Below, one piece after another: positions 22,702 to 34,369 of a stretch of 64,000 nt of DNA. Every line of letters starts with the position of its first letter. Position 1 is the first letter of the stretch. Under the pieces are notes generated by a model. The model made no database searches and was not told the origin of the DNA. It worked only from the letters and a program-made list of their open reading frames with translations. Source of the DNA: Eleginops maclovinus (taxonomy: Eukaryota; Chordata; Actinopteri; Perciformes; Eleginopidae); assembly GCF_036324505.1 (NCBI RefSeq), contig NC_086370.1, positions 124,001 to 188,000 of the forward strand. The letters are read 5' to 3'. The translations under genes and the position numbers were made by a program.

Positions 22702-23521
22702 TAGGCCGTAAGGTGAACCCCGTTTTCGTTTAGGCTCGCTCCGTGCTCTCCGTACTACATGCCCGTTTCTGACAAAAATGACCAAGTTATGTTGCACTTA
22801 TAAAAAAAATTCCGCCTCACAGAATCCAGTACTTTTCTTAAACCGAGACGTTTTCTGAAGAACTATTTTCCTCAGATTTTGACGTCACAAGACACCACGT
22901 GACCGCGCTAGACCAATGACGTAGCCGATTTACGACAACAAACTGGAAAAATGACAACCTGCCTGGTGCTGTCAAATCGAACCTACAGAAAATAATCTCC
23001 CAAAATATCATTTTAAAGTGAACATAAAATAATAATTATCAATGATAATGCTCATTTATGTATTTCTGAATTGGGCCAAATAAATTCTAAATAGTGCTTT
23101 ATTTACAGCACGAAGCACAGTTATGCAAGTGACCTTCCATGTTGTCATTTTGATTAATGGAATTCCAATCGTTATTGATAACCATCCACGTGTTTGCAAC
23201 GTGGGCTAAATTAATTCAGAACAGTGCTTTATTTATAGTACAAACAACTATTGTGCAAGTGGATGCTAGGTTACCTTTTCATGTTGTCATTTTTTATTAA
23301 TGAATGGAAATAATTCTAATTATCAATGATCAGGACCATTCAGGTATTCATTTATTGATTTATTCACTAATAACTATACAACACATAAAAAAATCAAAAC
23401 AGGTAGGGCATACACATCAACTGGCATTTACATCAACCGGCATAAACTTATATACATATATACATAACCATAATAAAAGAAATTATACAAATGGAGTAGA
23501 ATAGAGGTAAAAACTTGTGCG

Positions 23522-23525
<4 letters not shown>

Positions 23526-23602
<77 letters not shown>
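23526..23602. repeat. (CA)n microsatellite
   Basis: About 38 uninterrupted CA units directly follow GTGCGCGC, within the 3' part of Academ-like copy A. Likely length-polymorphic. Confidence 0.98.
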
Positions 23603-23604
<2 letters not shown>

Positions 23605-25904
23605 TTCCTCACTGTCAGTGTCAGGGTAGCTGTCATCTTCTTTATCCCCTGTTTCCTTTGTGGTGTTTGAACAGCTGGAACACCTGCACAAGTCTGTACA
23701 ACAGAGTCCTGCAGAGAAACAGGAGCATCTCTTTGTCTCACAGGCACTCCCTCTGCAACCACAGTGTATGACATGTAAAACAGAGTCTGGGGCTGGATTT
23801 CTTGTCATCCATGTCACTTCAAGATTTCCATCTTCCAGATGTCAACCATGTCCAGTGGGAGATGGAGCACCAATCTTTTGCCTTACACATGACCTCATTA
23901 TTTTTGCCTGATAATTTGCCCTTTTGCAGTGCTGGTGGAGGGCATCACTTGTTGGGGGGATGGATAATTCTGGTAAGGCTGATGATGCCATACAGAATGC
24001 TTTGTACCTTGCCTCATTGATGTTTTCTGCAGTTGGCTGATCGTACAAATGGCATACATATTTGCAAAGTAATGCAAATGTAGAGTGGTCCAAGTTAAAT
24101 TCAGTCCCCAGATTTCTGAAAGCCTTCAGGTAGACATCTTTCTCGCATGCCACAGCAAATGTCTTTTTTTTGCCTTTGCCATAAAAGGCACTTGTGAGTC
24201 ACACTTGAGTCACACCCAGTGAATGTATGGATCCCAATCAAGGCTGAACACACACTGGCTCCCAGAGCTGAAGACACCTTGGTAATGTCAATTATGCGTG
24301 TTCTGTTGCCCGTCCCTGTGAAAAAGTACAATTCTTTCTGCAGACTCACAGCAATGACTGCTACATCAGTGTCAGGGCTCTTAATAATGACAGTCTTATG
24401 TTCCTGTGCAGCATGTTGTGCATGCAGAAACACCCTTCTGTCACACTCTTCGTGGTCACACTGCAGGTCTTCCACAGCATGAACAGACTGCACACCTTCC
24501 TGTACAGTCACACAGTGACATTGGTGTTGATGTGCTATGTACAAGCTGAGGTTTCTTCCCACTGCTCTAAGATCAGCATGTGTCCACGCATCGTATAAGA
24601 ACTCAGCAAGTGCTTCTTTATTTGTTCCTTCTGCAAGAAACTTTTTCCACTGGGTTGGGGTCCGCTGATCTGGGCCATAGATCTGCACGCGTTGTGATCC
24701 TCCATCAGCTCGACGTGCCCGTTCAGTGCTTTTAATACTAATGTCGGGGTATTGGTCAATCACAAAGTCAATGCGTGCACACTTGTGCTGTGAAGCAAGT
24801 TGGACTATGTACTGGAGTATGGTCTCAGCAAGCTCTCCAAATGTACCTGGTCTGGATCTGATAGCCTGAATTACTGCCATGCCATCAAAAAGAATGGCAC
24901 CATCTGCTGGAACACTGTCAACTAAGCAGTCTCCACCCTTGCTCTCGAGTAAATCCATTAGAGCTGACTTGTTTGTTTTAGCAATTGAACCATCAGCACT
25001 GGCCAAAGGGTAGGATACCGTCCCCAGGGAGTAAGACAGAATTTCCCTCATTTCTATCTTTCTGCTTTGACCTATGTTGTGACAAAATCCAACGATATAC
25101 TGCGGAGCGATTCTGTGTTATGCCTGTCCAGCCACCTTTGGTCTTGGCATCTCTGTTGCAGGTTTGTTCGATAGCCTGGTCACAGGCAATGGAGGCAAAT
25201 CCATGTCCACTTTGTCGCTGGACAGTCCACTGACCTTTCACAGTCATCTCAGTATGGCAAGAGGGATGTGTAATTGGCAGATTCACCATCTCCAGCCAGT
25301 ATGGAGGCAAGTACCGAGCATAGTTCACTCTGTCGTAGGCAAAAAACCATGGCATCATTAACCTGACAGTTGCCAGGTGAAGCTGCCAGTCTGACTCTCG
25401 TGTTGCTCGCACGAACAGGAGGAGTAGCTGCATCATGTCGATGTACGAGCTCCAGAAGGCAAATGTTGGGCTTTCCGCACTTCTCTTCTGTACGAAGTCA
25501 GAGTATTTTGAGCACATACTCTGAAACCTCTGCTCTGTACTTAAAACATCCAAAAAGGTGTCTGGAAAAGAATGCTTCATCTCACTGATGGCCTGCATGT
25601 ATTCAGCTCTCTCCTCATTTGACAAGGTGTCCAGAAAGGTGATAAATCTGATGCGCTGCAGGCTTTCATACAGAAGTTTATGTGCCCTCATGCTTCGATT
25701 GTAATGATGGCCATTTATCACCCCATTGATGGATCCTGGGGCGACCACTTCGGATTCAATGAGAACATCTTGAAGCCCTGCATCTCCAAACCTTTTTCCT
25801 AAAACACTCAGGTAGGACATGGTTGTGTGGAATTCCCCAAGTCTAATGACTAAACACTGTGTGAGGTCATCATGTTTCCAACGGATTTGCTGAGCTTTGG
25901 CATA

Positions 25905-27509
25905 CAGTGGGGCAAAAAAGTATTTAGTCAGCCACCAATTGTGCAAGTTCTCCCATTTAAAAAGATGAGAGAGGCCTGTAATTTTTATCATAGGTATACC
26001 TCGACTATGAGAGACAGAATGAGAAAAAAAATCCAGGAAATCACATTGTAGGATTTTTAATGAATTAATTGGTAAATTCCTCTGTAAAATAAGTATTTGG
26101 TCACCTACAAACAAGCAAGATTTCTGGCTCTCACAGACCTGTAACTTCTTCTTTAAGAGGCTCCTCTGTCCTCCACGCATTACCTGTATTAATGGCACCT
26201 TTTTGAACTCGTTATCAGTATAAAAGACACCTGTCCACAACCTCAAACAGTCATACTCCAAACTCCACTATGGCCAAGACCAAAGAGCTGTCAAAGGAGA
26301 CCAGAGACAAAATTGTAGACCTGCACCAGGCTGGGAAAACTGAATCTGCAATAGGTAAGCAGCTTGGTGTGAAGAAATCAACTGTGGGAGCAATTATTAG
26401 AAAATGGAAGACATACAAGACCACTGCTAATCTCCCTCCATCTGGGGCTCCACGCAAGATCTCACCCCGTGGGGTCAAAATGATCACAAGAACGGTGAGC
26501 AAAAATCCCAGAACCACACGGGGGGACCTAGTGAATGACCTGCAGAGAGCTGGGACCAAAGTAACAGAGGCTACCATCAGTAACACACTACGCCGCCAGG
26601 GACTTACATCCTGCAGTTCCAGACGTGTCCCCCTGCTTAAGCCAGTACATGTCCAGGCCCGTCGGAAGTTTGCTAGAGGGCATTTGGATGATCCAGAAGA
26701 GGATTGGGAGAATGTCATATGGTCAGATGAAACCAAAATAGAACTTTTTGGTAAAAACTCAACTCGTCGTGTTTGGAGGAGAAAGAATGCAGAGTTGCAT
26801 CCAAAGAACACCATACCTACTGTGAAGCATGGGGGTGGAGACATCATGCTTTGGGGCTGTTTTTCTGCAAAGGGACCAGGACGACTGATCCGTGTAAAGG
26901 AAAGAATGAATGGGGCCATGTATCGTGAGATTTTGAGTGAAAACCTCCTTCCATCAGCAAGGGCACTGAAGATGAAGCGTGGCTGGGTCTTTCAGCATGA
27001 CAATGATCCCAAACATACCGCCAGGGCAACGAAGGAGTGGCTTCGTAAGAAGCATTTCAAGGTCTTGGAGTGGCCTAGCCAGTCTCCAGATCTCAACCCC
27101 ATAGAAAATCTTTGGAGGGAGTTGAAAGTCCGTGTTGCCCAGCGACAGCCCCAAAACATCACTGCTTTAGAGGAGATCTGCATGGAGGAATGGGCCAAAA
27201 TACCAGCAACAGTGTGTGAAAACCTTGTGAAGACTTACAGAAAACGTTTGACCTCTGTTATTGCCAACAAAGGGTATATAACAAAGTATTGAGATGAACT
27301 TTTGTTATTGACCAAATACTTATTTTCCACAATCATTTGAAAATAAATTCTTTAAAAATCAGACAATGTGATTTCCTGGATTTTTTTTTTCTCATTCTGT
27401 CTCTCATAGTTGAGGTATACCTATGATAAAAATTACAGGCCTCTCTCATCTTTTTAAATGGGAGAACTTGCACAATTGGTGGCTGACTAAATACTTTTTT
27501 GCCCCACTG
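25905..27509 (+). mobile_element. Tc1/mariner element, copy B (complete)
   Basis: A complete 1,605-bp element with terminal inverted repeats of about 200 bases, starting CAGTGGGGCAAAAAAG and ending CTTTTTTGCCCCACTG. TA duplications lie at 25903-25904 and 27510-27511. It carries one uninterrupted transposase gene. It is inserted in the coding region of Academ-like copy A in the opposite orientation. Both termini and the open frame look recent. Confidence 0.97.
26270..27292 (+). CDS. Tc1 transposase, intact 340 codons
   Basis: The length matches the usual ~340 residues of Tc1 transposases. Residues 1-110 form the paired-like DNA-binding region with two helix-turn-helix motifs, including [20 protein letters not shown] and [20 protein letters not shown], and a basic linker. 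The DDE catalytic domain follows: [13 protein letters not shown] (first Asp, ~155), [11 protein letters not shown] (second Asp, ~245) and [11 protein letters not shown] (Glu, ~280), the DD34E spacing of Tc1. The start is the first ATG after the inverted repeat. The protein binds the element ends and performs cut-and-paste transposition at TA sites. No stop or frameshift is present, so it may be functional or very recently so. Confidence 0.95.
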   Translation: MAKTKELSKETRDKIVDLHQAGKTESAIGKQLGVKKSTVGAIIRKWKTYKTTANLPPSGAPRKISPRGVKMITRTVSKNPRTTRGDLVNDLQRAGTKVTEATISNTLRRQGLTSCSSRRVPLLKPVHVQARRKFARGHLDDPEEDWENVIWSDETKIELFGKNSTRRVWRRKNAELHPKNTIPTVKHGGGDIMLWGCFSAKGPGRLIRVKERMNGAMYREILSENLLPSARALKMKRGWVFQHDNDPKHTARATKEWLRKKHFKVLEWPSQSPDLNPIENLWRELKVRVAQRQPQNITALEEICMEEWAKIPATVCENLVKTYRKRLTSVIANKGYITKY

Positions 27510-29332
27510 TATATGGCTTGGTCAAACACTAACACCATGTGATCCAGTTCAAGCTGGTCAGCAATCTGGACACTTCGCTTCAGGATAGTGTTGACTGTTG
27601 ACATCTCAGTTGGTGATGCCTCAATGACTGGCATATAATACAGTGCTGACTTCAGCAGAGTGTTTTCAGCTTGTAGCAGTGTATGGAACCCTGTCCAGCT
27701 TGGGATTGCACTTCCTTCCATGGACTTCACAAAAACATATGCTAGTTCAGCTTGTGCAGGTGAAATTCTGTGTTTCCTCATGCTTAACTGAAGATATGTG
27801 CATGTAACAAATCTTACGTTTAGAAGATTTTTTTTGGTAACACTTTCGATTGGAATTTCGTCTTCTTCGGTACTGCTGAACGATCGCGCTGCTGCTGCGG
27901 TGGCTGCCATGCTACTTCTGTTTACCAGCTCAGCTGACATACCAGCTACCCGATTCGTCCATTCTGATGACGTTTCAACCGTGGCACCTCTCGCGGGCCA
28001 AAGTGTTATTACGCCTGCCGAATATGTACATACGCCTTGCCAGACACTAGTTCTTCCTTTAAACGTTGCGAACGAAAAAAGTACTGTGTTATAAGCGGCG
28101 GAACTTTTTTTACATTCTCAACATAACTCATTCTTTTTTATGAACTAAAGCGCGTTTGGTACGGAGAGCACGGAGCAAGCCTGGTTTTCTGAAGGAGTTT
28201 TCGAGGTTCACCTTATGGCCTATATATCAGTGGCGGCTGGTGGAGTTTTCTCCAGGGGGGGCTATAACTCCAAAATGTATTAAAAAAAAAAGAAGCATGC
28301 ATACATGTACTAAGGTATCAAACGAGTGTATTTACATAAATGAAAACAACAAAAACAACATTATAGATAGATAGATAGAAGTGCAAAGAGAAACAAGTGC
28401 GATATATAGAGTATGTACAGTATATGCAGTTAAGAGTGATTATGTAAAGATAAGGGCAGTATAAAGAGGTGGGAATAATTGGCATAGTATAAACAGATGT
28501 AGTATGAACAAATATACAGATGTGCTATATTACTATACAGAGGGCCAATATACATATATAATAAATATCTGTCTATCTCTCTATCTATCTCTATATATTT
28601 AAATAACATATATCATATATAACATGGATAATACATACAGATATATATACAGATGTGCTATATATATGCAGATATACAGAATGTAATGAAAAAGATGTAG
28701 TATGAATATGTAGATGTAGTATGAACAGATATACAGATTATAATGTCATGTAGTGTTCTACTTTTTGTACATAAATGTTGCCCTTCTATCCTTGACAGCA
28801 GCGAATTTCTCAATGACTCTTTGGTTGAAGTCAGGGATGGTTTTGACGAGATTCTTCTCCATAGAGAGCATGGCCAATGCATTAAGACGATCCTGTGACA
28901 TTGTGTTCCTGAGGAAGGTCTTGATTCTCTTCAGTGTTGAGAAGCACCTCTCAGACTCAGCTGTGGTCAAAGGAGTTGTGATGAGGATCTTCAGCAGCGC
29001 CACAGTCTCTGAGAAGGTGTCCTGAAGATTGTTCCCCATGAAGAGCTGGTACAGAGCCACAGCACCACTGCGGCTCTTGAACTCATCGTTGCTGTAGATG
29101 AGAGCCAGTTCAGTTTTCAGCTTGTTCTTGTTCAGCAGTGGGTAAGCCTCCATGGTGGTGTTCAGTGCTGCTTCAGGGAGCTGGCTGCGGTACTGCTGGA
29201 ATCTGTCTGCCTGCAGCAGTGATGCTTTGTGAAGGCAAATCTGTGTTTTGCATGGCCCAAGATAGTGTCACAAACCTAAAAAATGAATGCACCAGTTAAT
29301 GGTGATATAATATGGAGATGGCTATTATAGTC

Positions 29333-29915
29333 TAGACGGATTTCAGAAAAAAGGCCTTTTATAAGAAGTAAGGAGCATTTATGGGTACAAGTCGGGAACC
29401 GGCCTACCTTACATATTTCAAGGGTGCTGAGTCCAAAAAAACCGGTACCCGGGTGAAATTTTGAGGTTTTGACCTTCTAATTTGCATATTAAAATGGCCG
29501 CCAAATTGCCCATCTTGCACAGTTATTGGACCATTTCCTCCTAGTTTTTTTTGTAAGTAGGCAATCAAGATGAGGAAATTAAGTTTCTAGATCGATAGTC
29601 AAGGGTCAAACAAGGATATAGTGGAGGCTCAGTGCCTTTTTTATGTATATATATATGCAAAATACCAACTTTTAAGGTGAAATTAAGCATTATTTGTGTC
29701 ATTTTTTAAGGCCGACATAAATATTAAATAAAAGTTACTCTGAAATTTTCCCTGTTGATATGACATATGATGTACACCATATTATATGATAACAAAGAAA
29801 AAAATCCATTGCAAGTTGTCTGAGATTTCATGTTTTTTTTTTTTTTTTTTTTTGCAAATTAAGCATTTGTTCTCTAAATTCTAAGACGGGAAAAACCCAG
29901 GTGAATAGGGAAAAA
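29333..29915. repeat. Left terminal inverted repeat of copy B
   Basis: Pairs with about 33805-34369 in reverse complement. Shared blocks include AAGGAGCATTTATGGGTACA, CACTGAGCC or its complement, AAGGCCGACATAAATATT and GTGAATAGGGAAAAA. Small indels and a poly-T tract near 29832 separate the arms. Confidence 0.9.
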
Positions 29916-30018
29916 TATTCAAAAAGAGACCACCATGAAACGTACCAAGTTGAATATTTAGATCAGTACATAGCATGGTGAGGATGACGCTATTGCATGT
30001 GTCCCAGATAGTTTATAT

Positions 30019-33000
30019 ATGCTACTGAGACTAATCGTTGGTGGTCAAGAGGCATTTGAAAATGACAATTCTGAAAAGAATGAAGACCTTCTCCGTAGAA
30101 AAGTGCTGAGCATAGCACAGGACCTGATCTACTGTGTCAGTCGCGGCAGAAAATGGACACCTAAACATATCGGACTGGCTACTACACTACATCAGGCTAC
30201 ACGATCAAAACAGCTGGTAGAGTTATTCAACAAGGCCGGCCACTGTTTGAACTATGAGCAGGTGATGAAGGTAGACAATGCCTTAGCTGAGAGTACCTTA
30301 AAATCTATGGACCCAGCAACCGGTGCCATTATTCCACCAAACATGGTAGCAAATCGATTCATCCACTTCACTGCTGACAACATTGACATCCTTGATGAGT
30401 CCTTAGATGGAAAGAACACCTTTCATGCAACCCAAATGGCAGCCTGGCAACGGGGAAAAAAAGATATAGAACTTGACATGCTGAAGCCCTCCACTAGCCG
30501 TACACTGGTTGTGCCAGATGTCCTGGAGAACCTGCACCACGTCAATGTACATTCTGCCACAAGCAAGCCAGTATTCACATCACATGTTAACAAGACCTGG
30601 TTTACCAGACCTAAAGGAGACAGTGAGTGTGTGAAACAAGCACAAGCAACAGACATGGCTTTCTTCCTGCGACGTCAGGATTCTGAACCCAAACCTTCTT
30701 GGACCGTTTTCAATCAGTCAGTCTCGTCAAAGGAACCAGAGCAGACAGCAGTAGGATATTTGCCAATAGTCCTTGCTCCAGCTCATGAGTATGATACGCT
30801 CAATACAGTTGTGAAGAGGTGCATGGCAATATCATCACATTTTGGCCAGGAGCATACAGTCATAACAGTGGACCAAGCTCTTTACTGCAAGCTCATGGAA
30901 CTGAAGTGGTGTGTTGAGGAATATCAGGGCAAGTTAATCCCTCGGCTTGGTGGACTTCATATTGCAATGAACTTCCTAAAGACTATCGGAGATCACATGG
31001 CTGGGTCTGGTCTAGCTGAAGTGTGGCTGGAGAGTGGATTGCTGGGGGAGGGTGCTGTCATGCTTGTCATGTCAGGGAAAGCATACAACAAGGGTATGAG
31101 AGCTCACAAACTGACCTTGCAGGCCCTATGGCAGCTTTTGTTGCCAACATTCCTCGCGTTTGCTGCAGAATAAAACAAGGAATGCCATGATGAGATCTCT
31201 GCTATGGCTGCTGATGAAAATCCTGAAATGATTCCTCAGTTGATAACATATCTGAAGCAGGAACAGTTTGACAGTCTCCTCAAAGATTTCATCGCAAGTA
31301 AATCTGAAGATGTCAACTTTGTCTTCTGGTGGAACTACATGGATATGGTCTCAACACTGTTGCAGTTTACACGAGCTCAGCGTGATGGACTCTGGGAGCT
31401 TCATCTTCACTCCTTCAGCTGGATGTTGCCGTACTTCATGCGATATAACCACCTGAACTATGCAAGATGGGGGCCAGTGTATATTGCTGAGATGCACCAA
31501 CTCCCAGAACCTGTACTATCTGAGTTCCAAAGAGGCAACTTTGTTGTGAAGCGGTCCGATCAACGATTCAACCAGGTCGATCCAGACCAAGCAATGGAGT
31601 GGATCAACGGAACAGGGAAAAAAGGAGGGGGGATCATTGGCATTACTAAGACACCTTCAGCCCTTTCCAGATGGACACTCTCCTACAACATGAGGTCCCA
31701 TGTAGCAGAAGAGACACATTTGATGTTCAGCAACACACCTGAGAAAACCTACGTCCACAATGAAGCTACCAAATCCCGTGAAAAGAGAGACAACAGAGAC
31801 GAAATGGCATTGGTTTTAGTCTTCAAAGGGTTCAAGGTGTTTGATTCAGTCTCCTCAGGCTCATTGCAAAATCTCGCCACGAAAGACGTTGCCACAGAGG
31901 CTATCCAAAGCTCATTACTTTCTGCCAAAGACCTAGGACAAGAAAAAGTGAATTCATTCATTGAGAAAAGGATGATTGTTCCTGAGGACAAAGATAAACC
32001 AGAGGTCCCAATCCATGCAACCCTACATAAGAGCAAAGCTAAAACATTTGCATCTCTGTATGAAGTGGCCAAAAATCCTAAAATCAAAGACAACAGAACT
32101 GTCATAAAGGCTGACCGAAACATTCTCAAACGCCTTGTTACGGCCTATGAGGCAGGTCGTCCAGTTGACTTACCAGCTGTCCTAAAACACGAGCTTCTGC
32201 CAGTTCCCATATCCCTTGCTGAAATGAATGGGACACTTCGCACTGGAAACAAGTCTGTATTAGTAAATAAGTTAACTGAAGACATAGTCTGTCCTGAGGC
32301 TATTGAACTTCCCGACATGTCATCTTGTCTCATCATAGATGGGCAGGCACTTGTGGTTGCCCTTGGAAAGCCAGACAAAGCAGTAACATTTGGGGATCTG
32401 GCCGACACATTTGTCAGAGCAGTGTTGAAAGCAGGATGTTACTATAAAAGGATAGACGTTGTGTTTGACAGATACAGAGAAGAGACCATCAAGGGTGCTA
32501 CCAGGACACGACGCACAAAAGCAGCTCAACCAATCAGACGACTTGTTGAGGGTCGTGATGTGCCTCTTCCAAAAAACTGGACCAATTTCCTGTCCCTCCC
32601 TGACAACAAAGCTGATCTTGCCAATCTACTCTCTGAAGAACTATGTGCTCAGGCACCGGATGATAAAGAGATAGTAGTTGCTGGTGGGTTCAGAGACGAA
32701 GAGACGGAGGTTAGGTCATCAAAAGCAACAACCAACCTGACTCATCTGAGAGCCACACACGAAGAGGCAGATACCCGATTGGTATTACATGCAGTGCACT
32801 GCCAGTCAGACACAGTAGTCGTGTCATCTAGAGACACTGATGTACTTGTGATTCTCGTTTCCCATTTCCCACACGTAGCATGTAAAAAACTCTGGCTGTT
32901 GTCTGGTACCACAAGGAAGCCACAATATATACCAATTGATGCTGTTTTTAACAAACTGCCAAAGGATTCAGCACCAAGCCTTGTAGCATTTCATGCACTA

Positions 33001-33549
33001 ACTGGTTGTGATACCACATCATACATTGCAAGTCACACCAAAAGTACATCATGGAAAGTCTGGAAAATGCACCATCAATTGCTCAGCAACCTCGGAATTG
33101 GTGATCTCACGGAGGAGACTCAAAGATCTTCAGAGGCTTTTGTCTGCAGAATATATGATGTGCATAAAACAGACTCTGTTGATGCAGCAAGGCATATACT
33201 TTTCTCCAGGACAGGTAAACCAGAAGCAATGCCGCCTACAAGCGATGCGCTCCACTTCCATCTGCTGAGAGTACACTACCAGGCAATGGTTTGGAGAAAT
33301 GCTCACTATGCCACACCTGAGCTTCCTTCACCCTTGGACATGGGATGGAAAGATGGTGATTCAGGACTACAGCCCATTCTTATGTCACAGAACCCAATAC
33401 CTGAAAGTTGCCTGGAAATGATCAGGTGTGCCTGTAAAAAACAATGCACAACACGCCAGTGCAAATGCCGAAAATCGGGGCTGTTATGCACTGCAATGTG
33501 TACATGTCAGAGTGATGACCAATGTCCTTGTTTAAATGTGGAGTTGTAG
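30019..33549 (+). pseudogene. Academ-like transposase with XPG-type nuclease, copy B
   Basis: One frame runs from ATG 30019 to the stop at 33549, 1,177 codons, broken only by a TAA at 31171-31173. The part after that stop reopens at Met 31204. The first third carries conserved segments seen in copy A (TVDQALYCK, GGLHIAMNFLK, NYARWGPVYIAEM). From 32330 the protein has an XPG/FEN-like nuclease arrangement: CLIIDGQALVVAL (Asp), ATHEEADTRLVLHA (Glu/Asp, ~residue 519 of the second part), SSRDTDVLVI (Asp pair, ~544) and LTGCDTTSY (~600). The C-terminus (33427-33540) is a CxC cluster, CACKKQCTTRQCKCRKSG. Metal-dependent nuclease activity is inferred from the motif order. The single stop may be a mutation, a sequencing error or a short unrecognised intron. 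Confidence 0.75.
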
Positions 33550-33804
33550 TCCTCAAGCATACCAAGGCAATGGGTAACCAAAGAACTTGGAAAAGGACTG
33601 CAGAAAGAAATACTAATCAAAATGAAATTCGAAAGACAAATGGCACACAAGCAAACTAGAAAGGTATAAAAACAATTTACCAAAACAAGTGACCTATGGA
33701 ACTTACAGAAGACAGATGAAAGCAAAGCAATTCAGCTAGAAACATGAAAGAAAATATACAGAAACAAGATGTGATCTGTAGAACTGTTCAAGGGAAGTTT
33801 CATG

Positions 33805-34369
33805 TTTTTTTTTTCCCTATTCACTTGGGTTTTTCGATGTTTGAATTAAGAGCATTATGCTTTGTTTGCATAAAAAAATGAATTCTCAGACAACTTGCAA
33901 TGGTGTTTTTCTTAGTTATTATGTAATATGGAATACATCACATATCATATATACACTGGGAACATTTAAGAGTGATATTGACTGAATATTTATGTCGGCC
34001 TTAAAAAATGACACAAATAATGCTTAATTTCACCTTAAAAGTTGGTATTTTGCATATATATATACATAAAAAAGGCACTGAGCCTCCACTATATCCTTGC
34101 TCTGACCCCAGACTATAGATCTAGACACTTAATTCATCATCTTTGATTGCCTACTTACAAAAAAACTTGGGGAAAATGGTCCAACGACTGAGCAAGATAG
34201 GGAGTTTGGCGGCCATTTTGATATGCAAATTAGAAGGTCAAAAACTCAAAATTTCGCTCGGGTACCGGTTTTTTTGGATTCAGCACCCTTGAAATATGTA
34301 AAGTAGGCCGGTTCCCAACTTGTACCCATAAATGCTCCTTACATTCACTTTTTGGGTACATCCCGTCTA
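33805..34369. repeat. Right terminal inverted repeat of copy B
   Basis: Reverse complement of 29333-29915 with scattered differences. It includes the A/T-rich block around TTTGCATATATATATACATA and ends at CCGTCTA. Confidence 0.9.

Larger units (their letters stand above)
23602..27940 (-). pseudogene. Academ-like transposase/XPG-nuclease gene, copy A
   Basis: The minus-strand frame begins at 27940. It is broken by the Tc1 inserted at 25904/27510, exactly in a DQAIY|AK segment that is continuous in copy B, and resumes to 25040. About 200 residues found in copy B are then missing and the frame shifts. The nuclease part (25051-24180) has AILFDGMAVIQ, DHEEC (copy B and relatives have HEEAD), KSPDTDVAVIA and FTGCDS. 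A further shift precedes SIPPTSDALHQH and a C-terminal CxC cluster, CGCRGSACETKRCSCFSAG (23700-23760). The Tc1, frameshifts and deletion make it non-functional. Confidence 0.75.
22702..28222 (-). mobile_element. Academ-like DNA transposon, copy A
   Basis: The ends are imperfect inverted repeats of about 130 bases: TAGGCCGTAAGGTGAAC at 22702 and, inverted, TAGGCCATAAGGTGAAC at 28222. The shared inner block is GCTCCGTGCTCTCCGTAC. A 3-bp direct repeat TAT flanks it (22699-22701 and 28223-28225). The minus-strand gene encodes a protein homologous to copy B at 29333-34369. It is interrupted by a Tc1 and has internal deletions. The superfamily call rests on the XPG-like nuclease domain, the cysteine-rich tail, the 3-bp duplication and long inverted repeats, which I recall for Academ (AcademX) elements. 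Confidence 0.65.
29333..34369 (+). mobile_element. Academ-like DNA transposon, copy B (near-complete)
   Basis: A 5,037-bp element starting TAGACGG and ending CCGTCTA, flanked by GTC on both sides (29330-29332; 34370-34372). Read with the palindromic ends shifted, a 5-bp AGTCT repeat also fits. The terminal inverted repeats are very long, about 565-585 bases, with high but imperfect identity. One plus-strand gene fills the centre. It shares the 5'-TAG terminus, the 3-bp duplication and the protein with copy A, so the two are related families. It sits in an intron of the minus-strand hAT gene. Confidence 0.72.

Noticed and set aside
23448..23774. Cys-Val and Thr-His repeat frames over the CA tract
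   Set aside because: They are translations of the dinucleotide repeat. The real coding signal there is only the cysteine cluster on the minus strand.
26251..26919. Long minus-strand frame opposite the Tc1 transposase, also seen opposite copy C (43724-44320)
   Set aside because: It is the antisense shadow of the Tc1 gene and has no protein-like motifs.
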